Positions 10,417-22,133 of a DNA stretch of 64,000 bases are shown here, in pieces. Source of the DNA: Aurifilum marmelostoma (Eukaryota > Ascomycota > Sordariomycetes > Diaporthales > Cryphonectriaceae); contig JAMXSV010000028.1 in NCBI GenBank assembly GCA_027559495.1, forward strand, positions 2,356,001-2,420,000. The letters are read 5' to 3'. Under the pieces are notes generated by a model. The model had not been told where the DNA came from. It saw only the letters and a list, made by a program, of their open reading frames with translations, and did not search any database. The translations under genes and the position numbers were made by a program. Numbering within the stretch: position 1 is the stretch's first letter; every line of letters starts with the position of its first letter.

Positions 10417-12538
10417 ATGAGTTACTACTCCGAGGAGGAGGAGATCGACCGCGTGCGTATCAGGAGAGATCGATCTCCTGCACCTGTGCACTATGTCGAG
10501 GCCAGGAGGGAGCGCCCTCGCAGCCGTGTCTATTATCAGCAAGGCGTAGATGCCATGTTGAACCCTCAGGACCGACAGGACCGGACCTTGGTCACCACTA
10601 CCACACGGTTCCGTGAGAAGTCTCGTGAGCGCCGCAGCCCGCCAAGCGTCCTGGTGGCACCGCCGCCGCCGCCGGTAGCCGGTCCTGTGGTCATCAACCA
10701 GAGATTCGACCACCATCACTCGTCGGACGACGACAGCAGTATCTCCAGCCGCCGTGGCCGCTCACGCCATGAGTCGCGCGTCTCCTACCATGAGCACTCA
10801 CACTCCCGCTCTCGCGCCGGGTCGGATGCCTACCTGACCATGGAGAGATACGAGATGGAGCGCAAGCTGGACGAGACGCGGCGCCAGCTCGAGCTGCTGC
10901 GCATGTCCGCGCCGCACAGCGACCGAGAGAGGTTCGAACTGGAGCGCGAGCGCGAGCGCCTGCGACGTGAGCGCCTGGAGCTCGAGGCCGAGGCCGAGGC
11001 CCGGGAGCGCGATGCCCGGAGGGCTGCCGAGGCGGAGATCCGCGACCTCAGGAAGGACAAGGCCGAGCTGGACCGCCTGCGCCACGACGAGATGGAGGAC
11101 GACCGCCTGGCGCTCGTCAGGAGGGACATGGAGTACCGAGAGCTGCGGGAGCGGCACATGCGCGACCAGCACGAGAGAGAAGCCGAGGAGCGCCGCCTTC
11201 ATGAACGTGAGGACTTTGAGCTGCGCGAGGCCAAGAGGAAGCTGCAGGCCATCGAGCAGCGCGACAGGATGGAGAAGGAGGCTCTGGAAAGGGCCAGGGA
11301 GGCCAAGACGCACGCCGAGCTGAAGGCTGCCAAGGACGAGCTGGACAAGAGTAAGTTCCCCCCTCTCTGCCTTGCTAGCACGCTGGACTCGTGTGTCGTT
11401 TCACGCATATCTTGTCTCAAGAATCGTAGATACTAATGCACGTACCAAATAGTCAAGCGAGCCAAAGACGAAGCGGCCGAGCGCGAGCGAATCATCAAGG
11501 AACACGCGCTCGCCGAGCTGGAGAAGAAGAAGGCTGCCGAGGCTGCGGCTGCGGCACGCAAGAAGGCTGATGAGGAGGCTGTGGAGCGGTGGAAGGTCGC
11601 GCAGGCTGAGAAGGCGGCCAAGGAGAAGAAAGAGAAGGAAGAGGCCGAGAAGGAAATCCGCCATCAGATGCGTGACCGTCTTCTCGCCTCAGGCGTGCCT
11701 GAGGGCCAGATCGAGGCCATCCTCGACGGGAAGCGAGTCGCGCCGCGCCCCATGCCGCATGCTCCGCAGGGACACATGGGCATGATGCCGCCGCCTCCTC
11801 CTCCTGTGGGCCATGTACACCCGGGAATGGAGATCACCACGACCAAGACGACGTATACCCGGATGGCGAGGAAGCACCTCAGTCTCGAGGCGCTAAGGGC
11901 GAGGGCTATCGAGTACGAGATTGACTCGGTGAGTTCGGATTCTTTTCTTTTCTTTTCTTTTCTTTTCTTTTCTTTTCTTTTCTTTTCTTTTCTTTTCTTT
12001 TCTTTTCTTTTCTTTTTCTTTTCTTTTCTTTTCTTTTCTTTTCTTTTCTTTTCTTTTTTCTTTTCTTTCTTTCTTTCTTTATTCTTTTTTGGAAGTTTCC
12101 TTTAACTCAGCCTTGTTTACTTCAACTTGCTTTCTGCACAGCGGCTACCATCCCGAGCCGCTGCAGCAACGGCACAAGGACCCCTACCTATTTTCACGCG
12201 CCCGCGGCCCCCAATCCTTCTTCTCTTAGACAATCCTGAAACTGCACATGCAACTTTGACAGCCACTAACCAAAACGTATTTCTTTTAATATACATAGAA
12301 TCCCGATTATATAATCATCAAGCGCTGGGTCCCACCCGACGAGCAGAAGGAGCTCTGGTCGCTGACCAGGGTGATCCGCGACGACCGCGAAAAGGTCACG
12401 ACCACCATCTCTGTCGAGGACCGCAGCCGCCACCGCCACCGCGACAAATCGCGCGACAACCTGGTCCTCGTCCGCAAGACAAAGCGGGAGCGGAGCAGGT
12501 CGCCCAGTGTGCTGATGTATCTCGCTGGAGCGAGGTGA
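10417..12538 (+). CDS. Charged coiled-coil protein with conserved C-terminal KRWVP domain (DUF8035-like), function unknown
   Basis: Exons 10417-11350, 11453-11928 and 12299-12538 encode 549 residues. The N-terminal 140 residues are disordered and rich in Arg/Ser, with a Pro run. Residues from about 140 to 415 are an extremely charged Glu/Arg coiled coil (repeats like RERFELERERERLRRERLELE). A Pro-rich linker (MMPPPPPPVGH) follows, then a compact C-terminal domain, RKHLSLEALRARAIEYEID, continuing after the last intron as NPDYIIIKRWVPPDEQKELW. That domain is shared by a Pezizomycotina family of unknown function that I believe is catalogued as DUF8035 (from memory). The last intron (11929-12298, 370 bp) is unusually long and holds a TTTTC microsatellite. 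Its acceptor was set at 12298 because this keeps phase and restores the conserved domain. The Arg/Ser ends resemble RNA-processing proteins, but no function can be assigned. Confidence 0.8.
11941..12080 (+). repeat. (TTTTC)n pentanucleotide microsatellite inside an intron
   Basis: About 23 near-perfect copies of TTTTC, interrupted by two slightly longer T runs and fading into TTTC repeats at the 3' end. It lies wholly in the last intron of the gene at 10417-12538, beginning 12 bp after the donor site, so it is transcribed as a long pyrimidine tract. Confidence 0.97.
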
Positions 12539-13375
12539 AAGGAGCGATATCAACAACCTTCTTTCCTCCTCCTTCTTCTTCTTCTTCTTCAACGAGCTTA
12601 TCTCTGTGGTCCGGGAGGAACATGCTGGGCCGGCTGGTGATTAGCTATGCTGCTCTCAACTTGCGTGGAAAGGCAGGAATCTGAACCTTTTACGGGGGCT
12701 TGGTCTTTAGTTGTCGGTGATTCCCTAGTACTACCAGTGCCAGTACACGATGATCTTTTTTTTTTCTTTCTTCTCCTTTGGACGCAGCGTTTTCGTTGGG
12801 CTTTCTTCTTTTCTTCTCCCCGGGGTGGTTGGGTGGATGGAAGGCTTTCTTGGGACCCTGAAATGATTTTATGATAGACGCACCAGCTCACTCTTCTGAT
12901 TATTATGAACCGAGTTCTTCTCTTTTAGGGAAAACAATCTCCCATCCTGATCTGTTGGCTTCATGGAAATGACGCGGTCTGCCAAGTTTCTCTTGTGTGT
13001 GCGCGCAACACTTGATAATGTATTGTTGCATCATTCGCTCGCTTAATGGTAAAGATCTTTCCTGAGGTGAAGGATAACAAGAAACAAAGAAAAAGACAAA
13101 AAAAACAAATAAGACCACACATAAATCTGTCTGCATTATCCACATTGTTTGGTTCAGTTCAGTAGCTGCTATAAACTCTCAGGAGAGCGGACCCAAAAGT
13201 CAACAGCCGGGCCTTCATCCAGACTCCTCCTGTCAGCTACACGCAAAGTGGTATCCATAGGTTCGTTCCCCAAACCCCCCCTTTCCCCCTTGGAAACACA
13301 CATGAACTCAACAGCTTTGATTCCACAGAAATCAATCCGCAGTGAAGAGAGGAGATGAGTGTGCCGCGGAGTAGC
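12539..13375. other. Convergent 3' spacer
   Basis: Lies between two convergent genes and must contain both 3' UTRs. T-rich patches at 12756-12782 on the plus strand and T-rich patches on the minus strand near 13080-13105 are compatible with 3' end signals. No gene is visible. Confidence 0.5.
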
Positions 13376-15493
13376 TTAGTACTCGGCATCCTCGGCATCA
13401 GGCTCGAACGAGTCGGCCGCGACCTCCTCGTAGTCCTTCTCGAGGGCAGCCAGGTCCTCACGGGCCTCGCTGAACTCGCCCTCCTCCATACCCTCACCGA
13501 CATACCAGTGGACAAAGGCACGCTTGCTGTACATGAGGTCGAACTTGTTGTCCAGCCGGGACCACGCCTCGGCGATGGCGGTGGTGTTGGAGAGCATGGA
13601 CACGGATCGGTCGACAGAAGCCAAGCCGCCGTCGGCCGGGGTGGCGGCAGGAACAGCCACGGGCTTCTGGTAGTTGATACCGATCTTGAATCCAGTAGGG
13701 CACCACTCGACCAGGTTGAAGGAGGCCTTGGCCTTGAGAGCGGCAACGGCGGCGTTGCAGTCGCGAGGGACCACGTCGCCGCGGTACAGCAGGGCAACGG
13801 CCATGTACTTGCCGTTGCGGGGATCGCAGACCACCATCTGGTTGTTGGGCTCGAAGCCTAAGGGGCAAGTGTCAGTTTCGCGCATCACCAGTTTTCGCAT
13901 CCTCAGTAGGGTGAGGGGGCAACCTACACTGGAAGGTCAGGTCGTGGACCTTGAAGCTCTCGTGAGAGCTCTTGCTGGCCGAGATGACCGGGGCGTAGCT
14001 GATCAGAGGGTAGTGGATACGAGGGTAGGGCACAAGGTTGGTCTGGAACTCGTTCAGGTCGACGTTGAGCGCGCCATCAAAACGCAGGGACGAGGTGATA
14101 GAGCTGACAACCTGGGCGATCAGGCGGTTGAGGTGCTCGTAGCTCGGGCGTCCAATGTCCAGATTACGACGGCAGATGTCGTAGACAGCCTCATTGTCCA
14201 CGAGGAACGTACAGTCCGAGTTCTCGATCGTACTGTGGGTCGACAGAACGGCATTGTAGGGCTCAACGACGGCAGTCGAGACACGAGGGGCAGGGTAGAC
14301 GGCGAACTCCAGCTTGCACTTCTTGCCGTACTCGGCAGACAGGCGCTCCAGGACGAGGGCGCCGAAACCAGAGCCAGTACCACCACCGAAGGAGTGGAAG
14401 ATCAGGAAACCCTGAAGAGAGCTGCAGTTGTCTATCAATCAAAACTCCTGTCAGCTTCAGTTTTTTTTTTTGGTTTGTGTCCCCCCCAAAAAAACCTTCG
14501 GCCAAGATTTGTCAAAGCAGTGCTCCTGCTGCCGCTACTACTCACCAGCAACGCGTCGGACACGGTCGAGAACATTGTCAACCATCTCCTTGCCAATGGT
14601 GTAGTGACCACGGGCGTAGTTGTTGGCAGCATCCTCCTTGCCGCTGATGAGAAGCTCGGGGTGGAACAGCTGGCGGTAGCCGCCGGTGCGGATCTCGTCG
14701 ATTGGGGAGGGGTCAAGGTCGACAAAGAGGGCTCGTGGGACGTATTTGCCACCGCTGGTCTCGGTGAAGAAGGTCTCGTAGGAGCCTGGGTCACCGACGT
14801 CCGTGACGTTGGGGTCAGGACGGCCATCAGGGCCGAGGCCGTGCTCGAGGAGGTAGCTAGTCAGTAGAAAGGGTCAGCTCTGAGCAGCAGCCAGACGTGT
14901 TTCTTTTGTGGGCGGATGGCGGAAACGTACAGCTCCCAGGCACTGTTACCGAGCTGGGTACCAGCCTGGCCCAGGTGGAGGTGGAGAACCTATCATGACA
15001 TGGTCAACATCTGGAGACGAAGCAGAGGCCCGCATGATCTGATCCTGGTGTATCTGGTATGAACTGTGCGCAGGGGCTTTAAGAGGCCGGTATTGTATTC
15101 TGGCGGGTGCATGACTGTCGAGATGCTCCATAGCACCTCGTGTGGTGAACAAAGGGTACCGAGGGAAGCTAGACGACGGATCGCATCTGGTCTCCCTCGC
15201 TTCTCTCGTCCGTGACCAACGGCCTCGCCGAGAAGCTGCGTGTCGACGTCGAGGTGATATAAAATCCGCCAAGGACAATCTTGGGAGTGACCTCTGCTCG
15301 CGATGGTGGCCGTTAGGCGGCCAAACCGTGCCTCGTGTTTATGGGAAATAGGGGGCCGTTGTTGACCTCGGGAGCGGGGCGACGGCCGGTTTGTTTGGAT
15401 CGAGACAGATCGAGACAAGCGCAAGAGGAAGCTCAGGAGGGGGGGGGGGTTTCTTTTTTGTGTTTACTGGGCACAACTCACCTCTCCGTGCAT
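13376..15493 (-). CDS. Alpha-tubulin
   Basis: Structural GTP-binding subunit of microtubules. Five exons, 15493-15482, 14989-14931, 14856-14546, 14431-13928 and 13857-13376, encode 455 residues. The first coding exon is just MHGE, followed by a 492-bp intron and then VLHLHLGQAGTQLGNSAWELY, the expected alpha-tubulin N-terminus. The tubulin GTP-binding signature GGGTGSGFG is in exon 4, FEPNNQMVVCDPRNGKYMA opens exon 5, and the acidic tail ends EDAEY with the C-terminal Tyr typical of alpha-tubulin. All junction phases agree. Pezizomycotina commonly carry two alpha-tubulin genes; which of the two this is cannot be told without the second copy. The gene is convergent with the coiled-coil gene to its left. 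Confidence 0.96.
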
Positions 15494-17347
15494 GTTTGCG
15501 GTCTAAGAAAGGGTATGTATTGAGCAACAAAAAGGAGGGATAAATAAATCAGCAGCTGTCTGCGCAACGCGCAATTGGGTCGTGGGCAATCGTGACTGCG
15601 TGTCGAAGGGGGTTGTTGATAGAGAAGGACGAAATGGGTTATTTGCCTGGATGGGAGGAAGCTCTGCTTCATGGGGCGAGAGGTGCATGCTGCGCTGGCG
15701 GGCTGAATGTCAGGGGTAAAACAGGGCCAGGGGTTCTGTTTCCCCCCATTCAAGTGCGGGGCAGCACTACCGCACTTGTACCTCTCAGCTGCTGAGCATG
15801 CTGAGGTAGGCCGCCTTCTGGCGCTGCATCAGATCTGCGGTACCCGCTAAGAGGGTAGTGGGCAGAGGCCACACCGCTATGGGCATTTGGGCCCATTCAT
15901 TGGATGACAGCTGCCGCAGAGGGTCCCCCAACCTACCTCGACCAGGCTCGACCTGCGGCAGCTTCCACTTGTCTTTGAGAAAGGTCGCCAAGCCCAATAG
16001 CGCCGTCACCGCAAGGCTCCTAGAGTGCCAGTCAGTCAGTTTGGTTGCTATGGCAGTTCTGAGCACTGCCGAAAAATCGCCGTTGTGGACGGAATGAATC
16101 ATAATCTCGTGGGATATCATTTATGACGGGATCGCCACTTACAATAATGTCTGTCTGCACAACATTACTTGGTCTGCCTCGACCATTGGTGCCGTCTTGA
16201 CGATGAGCCTTTAGCGGACCCATGCGTTGATACTCAACGGTGTTATCCAGAGTGCAGATCCCCCCTCCAGGGCCTAACTGTAAAGTACAAGATAGCATGC
16301 AGATGCCTGACTCGAGATGGATGGAAGTTCAGGAACGACCTGCATGCCAAACGGAGCCAAATATACATACATACTGTGTTTTTGTAGGATGAAGTATAAT
16401 GACGGATGAAAACAAGCTCATACATATCGTAGACTCTTCTATAGATATCCTTACTTTTTGGGTTTTCTTTCTTCCTCCAGTCAGGCGGGTTGATGGAACA
16501 CGTGTATGGACCCCACCAGGATATCAACCAAGGTCGGCGCATGTGGCGAGCAATGGCAAGGCAGACAAAGGGATCCTTGAGCAGAGGATCGGGTGGCTGT
16601 GGATGGTGAGCCCGGTCTTCATAATTAAAGCAACGAGAGCCGCAGCATTTACAGAGCCGTCGCACGGATGGCCCTTGTGGCATCAGGAACGCGGCGCATG
16701 AGGATCTATGCTATGTGATTCGGATGTAATCATACATTTTGCCGGTCGCAGGGTCACTACATCGTCATGTCAGACGCTTATTCGAACCACGTTTAGAGGT
16801 TGCAGCTTTGGGTACACATGATAACGTCAGCCGGGGGTCCAGATCTGGCCGACCTCGTCATGTACAGGTACTCCAAGGGTGTAAGGGGCATATTTATCGG
16901 AAAAGGGCCCTCGTCCAAAGACCCAGGCCAAGTCCATTCCTATTACTCCTAACTAATGTGTGTAAAAACAAAACCCCCCTATCCGCCTGCTGCCGGCCAT
17001 CCACGGAAAACGTATGTCACTTCGCGCGACGTGGAAAGGCTCTGTTCCTCGCACAAGCTCTGCACGGCTCCCAGATCGACTCATCTCGCACATGTATCGT
17101 CAAGCAGGTAGGTAGGTATCCATCGTCTCCTCGTCAAGTATTAAAGCCGCCCGGGGTATCGGTGGGCTGGCCATCGTGGGAAAAATTGTATGCATGAGCA
17201 CACCGTAGCAGCCGAGGCCAACAGAGCGTAGGCCGAGGGAGAGTAGGGGTCTCATGCCGTGTCTAATCTCTGTACAAGAAGCAGAAAGGCTTTCGAAGTC
17301 CAATTGGCTGATCATGATCCGGCCAGGTCGAGCGCAGCCCCTGCCTC
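15494..17347. other. Intergenic, upstream of alpha-tubulin
   Basis: Contains the alpha-tubulin promoter at its left end and the 3' side of the secreted-protein gene at its right end. ORFs of up to 146 codons occur but none shows family-like sequence or credible splice structure. Nothing else is recognised. Confidence 0.5.
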
Positions 17348-18152
17348 TCAGAGCATGTAGGCGAGCAGGCCAAGGGCGGCGGCGGCGGCACCGGTACCGA
17401 CCTTCTGGATGTTGGTAGGAGCAGCACCGGCAGCGGAGGTCGAGGACGCGGCGGCAGTCGAGGAGCCCGAGGCAGAGCCCGCGGTAGAGCTTCCAGTGGC
17501 GCTAGCAGTACCGGAGGCGGCGGCAGAGCTGCTGGAAGACGAACTGGTGCTGGCGTCGGCGGCATCAAGGGTACCGCAGTGGTCCTGAATGCTGGTGGTG
17601 CAGTTGGACTGCGCCTGCTGGTCGTTCACGTACTTGTCGATACAGTCGCTGTAGGCTTGCTGGCAGACGAACTGGAAAACGGGGCAGGTCAGTGGAAAGG
17701 AAACAAAAAGAGGGGCGAGGGCATAGAATCGATGGGGCTACGGCTTACAGTATCAATGGTCTGGGTGTAGTACTGCAGGCCGGGCTCGGTGCCGTTCTGG
17801 CAGGTGCAGTAGTAGTCAAGAGTGGTCTGTGTGCAGCAGCGTCAGCCAACAATTGCGGGCCGGGTAGATCGGACATGTCATGGACCGATTGGACCTACGT
17901 AGTCACACGAGTTGCCAATAGGGTCGTTATCGCAGAGCTCGCTGCAGGTGTTCTCCTGAGCTATGCACCAGCCGTCTGTTCGGTTCAGTGTGAGCAGATG
18001 ATCATACGGCAAGTGACGACAATAGTTAGATCGCGCTGCTTACTCCGGGTGGTATCGGACACCTCGGTGACATCGATGGTGAACTCGGTCGAGTTCTGGG
18101 CAGCGACCATGGTGAGCGCAGAAAGCGCGACGACTGCGGTGAAGGAGCGCAT
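17348..18152 (-). CDS. Small secreted cysteine-rich protein with GPI-anchor signal (DUF7707-like)
   Basis: Exons 18152-18044, 17975-17899, 17826-17749 and 17671-17348 encode 195 residues. The N-terminus MRSFTAVVALSALTMVAAQ is a clear signal peptide with likely cleavage near residue 18-19. The mature part carries ten cysteines in the order seen in a large fungal family I recall as DUF7707: GWCIAQENTCSELC, NSCDYTTLDYYCTCQNG, then FVCQQAYSDC and SNCTTSIQDHC. A Ser/Ala/Thr-rich spacer of about 70 residues (a likely O-glycosylated stalk) leads to a hydrophobic C-terminus (GAAAAALGLLAYML), which has the form of a GPI-attachment signal. Location is therefore probably the plasma membrane or cell wall. 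No biochemical role is known to me. Relation to CFEM proteins is possible in size and architecture, but the cysteine spacing differs. Confidence 0.85.
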
Positions 18153-21100
18153 TTTGACTGGATGTTGATGGACGGTTGAGCTTTGTCGGACCTTTACTGA
18201 TGGCAGCAGGCTCGAGGACGAGAGATGAGTCAAGAGCCAAAGCGTATGATTGCTTGGTAAACCGAGTTGTTGTACGGATGGAGGAAAAGAAAGATGTTTG
18301 TGTTTATGGCGGAGAGGGAAGAAAGAGAGAGGGGGGAAACAAAAGGCGAGGGCGGGATGTTTATTGTCGTCACCACAGATAAAAAAACAGGTGAGCTTCT
18401 CTCAGGAAGGAAGGAACAAAAGGTACGACAGGTCTCTCGCGCGGCAGCGGAGGGCAGTAGTTCAGAATTTATTCCTCGAGGAGGGCGGGGAGGGGGGCAG
18501 GGCCAGGCAGACAGAGTGTACCATGTACACACAACAACACAAGACCGAGACAAATAGACCCAAGGCCGGACAACAGAAGAGAAGGGAAGGACCGGAGGGA
18601 GAAGGTCACCGAAACCTCACGATAGCGGGTGGACGGGGCTAGACAGGGGTACTGGGAACTGGGTATCCAGGGATACAGGGGGCTGGGTGCCTGTCTCGCT
18701 GCAGGTCGAGAGCTCCAGGCGGGAGACCTGGGGATGAGAATTGGCGTCTCTAATTGGTCCAGACCGGCACGCACGGCTCTACAGGCCTGGTGCGTGACCA
18801 GGGAGACCCAGGCGATGCCGCTACTTGTCAGGCCCAGGTGGGGAGGAGGTTCTCCATGATGCTCCGTCGAGGACTCTCGCCGGCCCCCATGATGGCGACG
18901 ACAGCAGACCTGCGCCTCTGGGAATTCTCTTCGCACTACTGTGATGATGTATGCCACTATGATGATCCTTGGACAGGGCAAGCTTGTTCAGGGGAGGGAG
19001 CCAAAGGGGAGGCAGCTTTGGCACCACGATGGCATGGCAATGGCATGGCAAGATGGCACGGGCATCGCCTTGGATTGCGACTCTAAGTGCGACGGTACTA
19101 TGGTCGCACCGACAGGGTACAAGATTAGGGTAGGAGAAAAGGTGGTAATGGCATCACAAGGGCAGACAGAGGTGGAATGATGCATTCTGTTTCATGTGCG
19201 ACTATCAATCCCATCTTGCTTTATGAATCCACCAGGGCGAATTGCCATTCCCTGTCCATTTTTTCCCCTTCTACCATCCCAAACCTGCTGTCGAACCTGC
19301 CCAGCTACTCTATGCGGGACATCCTCCTTACTTAATATCCAGAGCGTGGTAACATTAATGATGGGCGACATGCCTGGATGGAGACGTAATAACCGAGCCA
19401 TCGCAAGTGGTCCGCACCGCATGGAGGAAAAAGGATAAAGTAGAGAGAGAGGGAGAGGAAGAGAGGGGGGGGGGGGGACACGGGGGGAGAGGGGAAAAAA
19501 AAAAAAAAAGCACCAAATTGGCGGCATGGGACATGCTCGGCGACAGGGGCCACACGGACCAATTTACTTATCACTCGCGTCTCAGATGATACCAGGCCAT
19601 GGCGCGAGGCGCCTCTCTCATTGATTACACTCTATCTCACCTATCTGGAGGGAAATGATCCGTGTCATGGACTCGAATCTGCGCTTGGCCTGAAAAACCT
19701 TGGGAGGGGTTTTCGGCCCTTGGCCCTCCTCACCAACCTTCTTGGCCTCCGACATCTCTGGCCATGAACCTTTTTGCGTATAGCCTCGTCCCAACACGAA
19801 GGAGAGGGCACTAGCGGCAGTCCGCGTCTGCAGTGATGCAGTGCAGTGCAAGCGCATGCATGGGTCGTGCTGCTTGCGTACTCTGTACCGTGCTAATGTG
19901 GTCGAGCTGTGGTCAGCAACCGCTCCACCCAGCCATCGATCTATCCCTCATCAACTCACGCGGTCAAGTTCCATCCCCGGCCACTGGAAAAAGAAAAGAG
20001 TGAGAGAGGGAAAAAATCAGCCGTGTTGCCGAGGCCGTTGGGGGAAAAAGATCAGCACAGCGAGAGGTCCATAGTACGCCTCGGGATGTACCCGACAGGG
20101 ATCTCCATACGGCTCTAACCGCTTCCTCGGTGCGGCCTAGCTGTTTACTAGTCCTCCTCGCTCAAAGAATCAAGAGAGGCTGGGGGTGCGACATCGAAAT
20201 TCAAAAATCAAAACAAAAAAAAACCTTACATATCATGCGGGAAAAAGTTTTGAGGAACGCAACAAGCACAGAGATGATGGTCAATGGCAGATCACTTCTT
20301 ACGATCGATCCTTCTCTCGAGAGACACATATCCTTCCCAAAGAGAGGAAGCTGTCGACCCACCCATCGATTGGGCTGCATGCCGACTCCCGCACGCACGG
20401 CAGAACCTGCCGAAGCACCTCGTCGTCGTCAGCGCGATCCACCGTCGCTGCTACGGCCTTACCGATGCAGTGGTGTGTATTGGACAGCCTGCGAGCCCTC
20501 AGTCGCCGCCGAACACCCCCGCCGTCTCGTATACAGAGGATCGCATGCCTATTCGGCTGGGGAAAATGCACTGCGACGTCAGACAAAAGGTTGGGCATTA
20601 AGTCATAGTATATACTATCACATTGCATAGCACGATACAGTACTTAGTATGAACGGTTATTAACTGGGTACCTGCCCTCTTATCGCCGGGGGGGGGGGGA
20701 AGAAACCTAGTCCCCCCTCCGTCATGCCATTTTTCTCCGAGCATGCAAAATGGCTCACCTCCATGTGCATCTGCGGCGGCCTCTTGCTTGGCAAGCTTGT
20801 ACAGCGATTTTCCTTGAAGTCGCTTATACTATAGTGTATACGTACTATTTACCTAGTACGAATATCACGTACACCTTCGCAGGCTATCTCTAAATGGACA
20901 GCTTCATATTACATGCTACAAACATGCTCGAGAAGATCACGAAGCACTCGAATGCCTTCCTAGTCATCTGTTCTTCCTTCGTGCTGTTCCGACTTGGAAC
21001 GTGGTGCCGAATGGCCTTCTCTCACTGTGCCTACGCTGTGCCCCCGTTGGTCTCTCTTGTCTGATGCACGAATGAATTCTGCTCAATATCTCCTAGCCAG

Positions 21101-22133
21101 CCTCATCGCCGTAGACTCACTTGCAATACATATTCTGAAACCCCGAGAACAACATACAATCCATACCAAGCCGCAAGCGAGCCTGTTCCCACAGAGTAGT
21201 GAGGTCGGTGATGCCTTTCTCTTAAGCAGACCCGCCCGCCACCGTCGAAACGAGGCCGGCTTGCCCGTCTTGACCTGATCCCCATATCTTCTCCCTCCTA
21301 ATCATTTAACATCACTCCCTTCCTCCCTATCCGAACTCGTTAACCCTCGGTCATCCGAGACTAGCCGCCCGCCTTGTACACCTGGGCACCTCAGCATAAG
21401 TGCTACCCCAGCGGTTCTTATCCACGACCCTTTGCCCCAGAACCAACATCGCCAAGGCCGCTCAGTACATCCCACATATTCTCAAAGCATTGCAATATGG
21501 GGTTCCACGACCTTCCGTTGTTCTTTGGTCCAGTCGGCCAGCTTACTGGTCGAGCCTTCAATTGGAGTCGTCCGCATGTCTTTGGCTAAGTCAGTATACA
21601 GCCCGCCAAGTAATCAGAAACAACAAACACATGAGAGGACGAGAAGTAAACCCATATCTACTCACCCAGAAGCTCCGCCGCGCTGAGTCTACCCTTCTTT
21701 CTCACTGGGGATGCTTGTGCTGAGTTACATGGACAGGAAGCAGAAATGTATCGACTATTTTCCTTTTAGGGACTATGGAGATGATTGAGCCCAACAGGCA
21801 GGCGGTTCATATTCGCCAATGTCCCAAAAGTTGCCCATAGAGATGTCACTATGACCAACGTTCCCCAAATAGTGTACACTTCTCTGCCCCCCCCCCTCTC
21901 CCCCTCTCTTATTTTTTTTTTTATTTTGGATTTCGTGTTTTTCCCATTATCACTTGGCTCCTACTTCAAGTGTTTAGGTGTCTCATGTTGACTCCTGAGA
22001 TATCAGAGTTGGATGAGATAGTTTGTGTGATACACTTGCGAGTTGCGCGAGCACAAGCCCGTCAGGAATACCTCTGTTGGCAGTGGTTCTTCCCAAAATC
22101 AGTGGCAGTCTGGCCTGAACTTCGTGGACATCA
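18153..22133. other. 4-kb intergenic region
   Basis: No supported gene. Holds a GA-rich patch at 18280-18345, a short imperfect tandem of ATGGCATGGCA near 19028-19055, a G12 run near 19466 followed by an A run near 19495-19508, a G run near 20687, and C- and T-runs at 21885-21930. ORFs of 100-170 codons occur by chance given the composition; none reads like a conserved protein. Confidence 0.5.

Noticed and set aside
13674..14867. 397-codon ORF antisense to alpha-tubulin
   Set aside because: Shadow frame crossing tubulin introns.
16243..16683. 146-codon minus-strand ORF in the spacer upstream of alpha-tubulin
   Set aside because: Aromatic- and Arg-rich by composition but no motif, no splice structure and no context.
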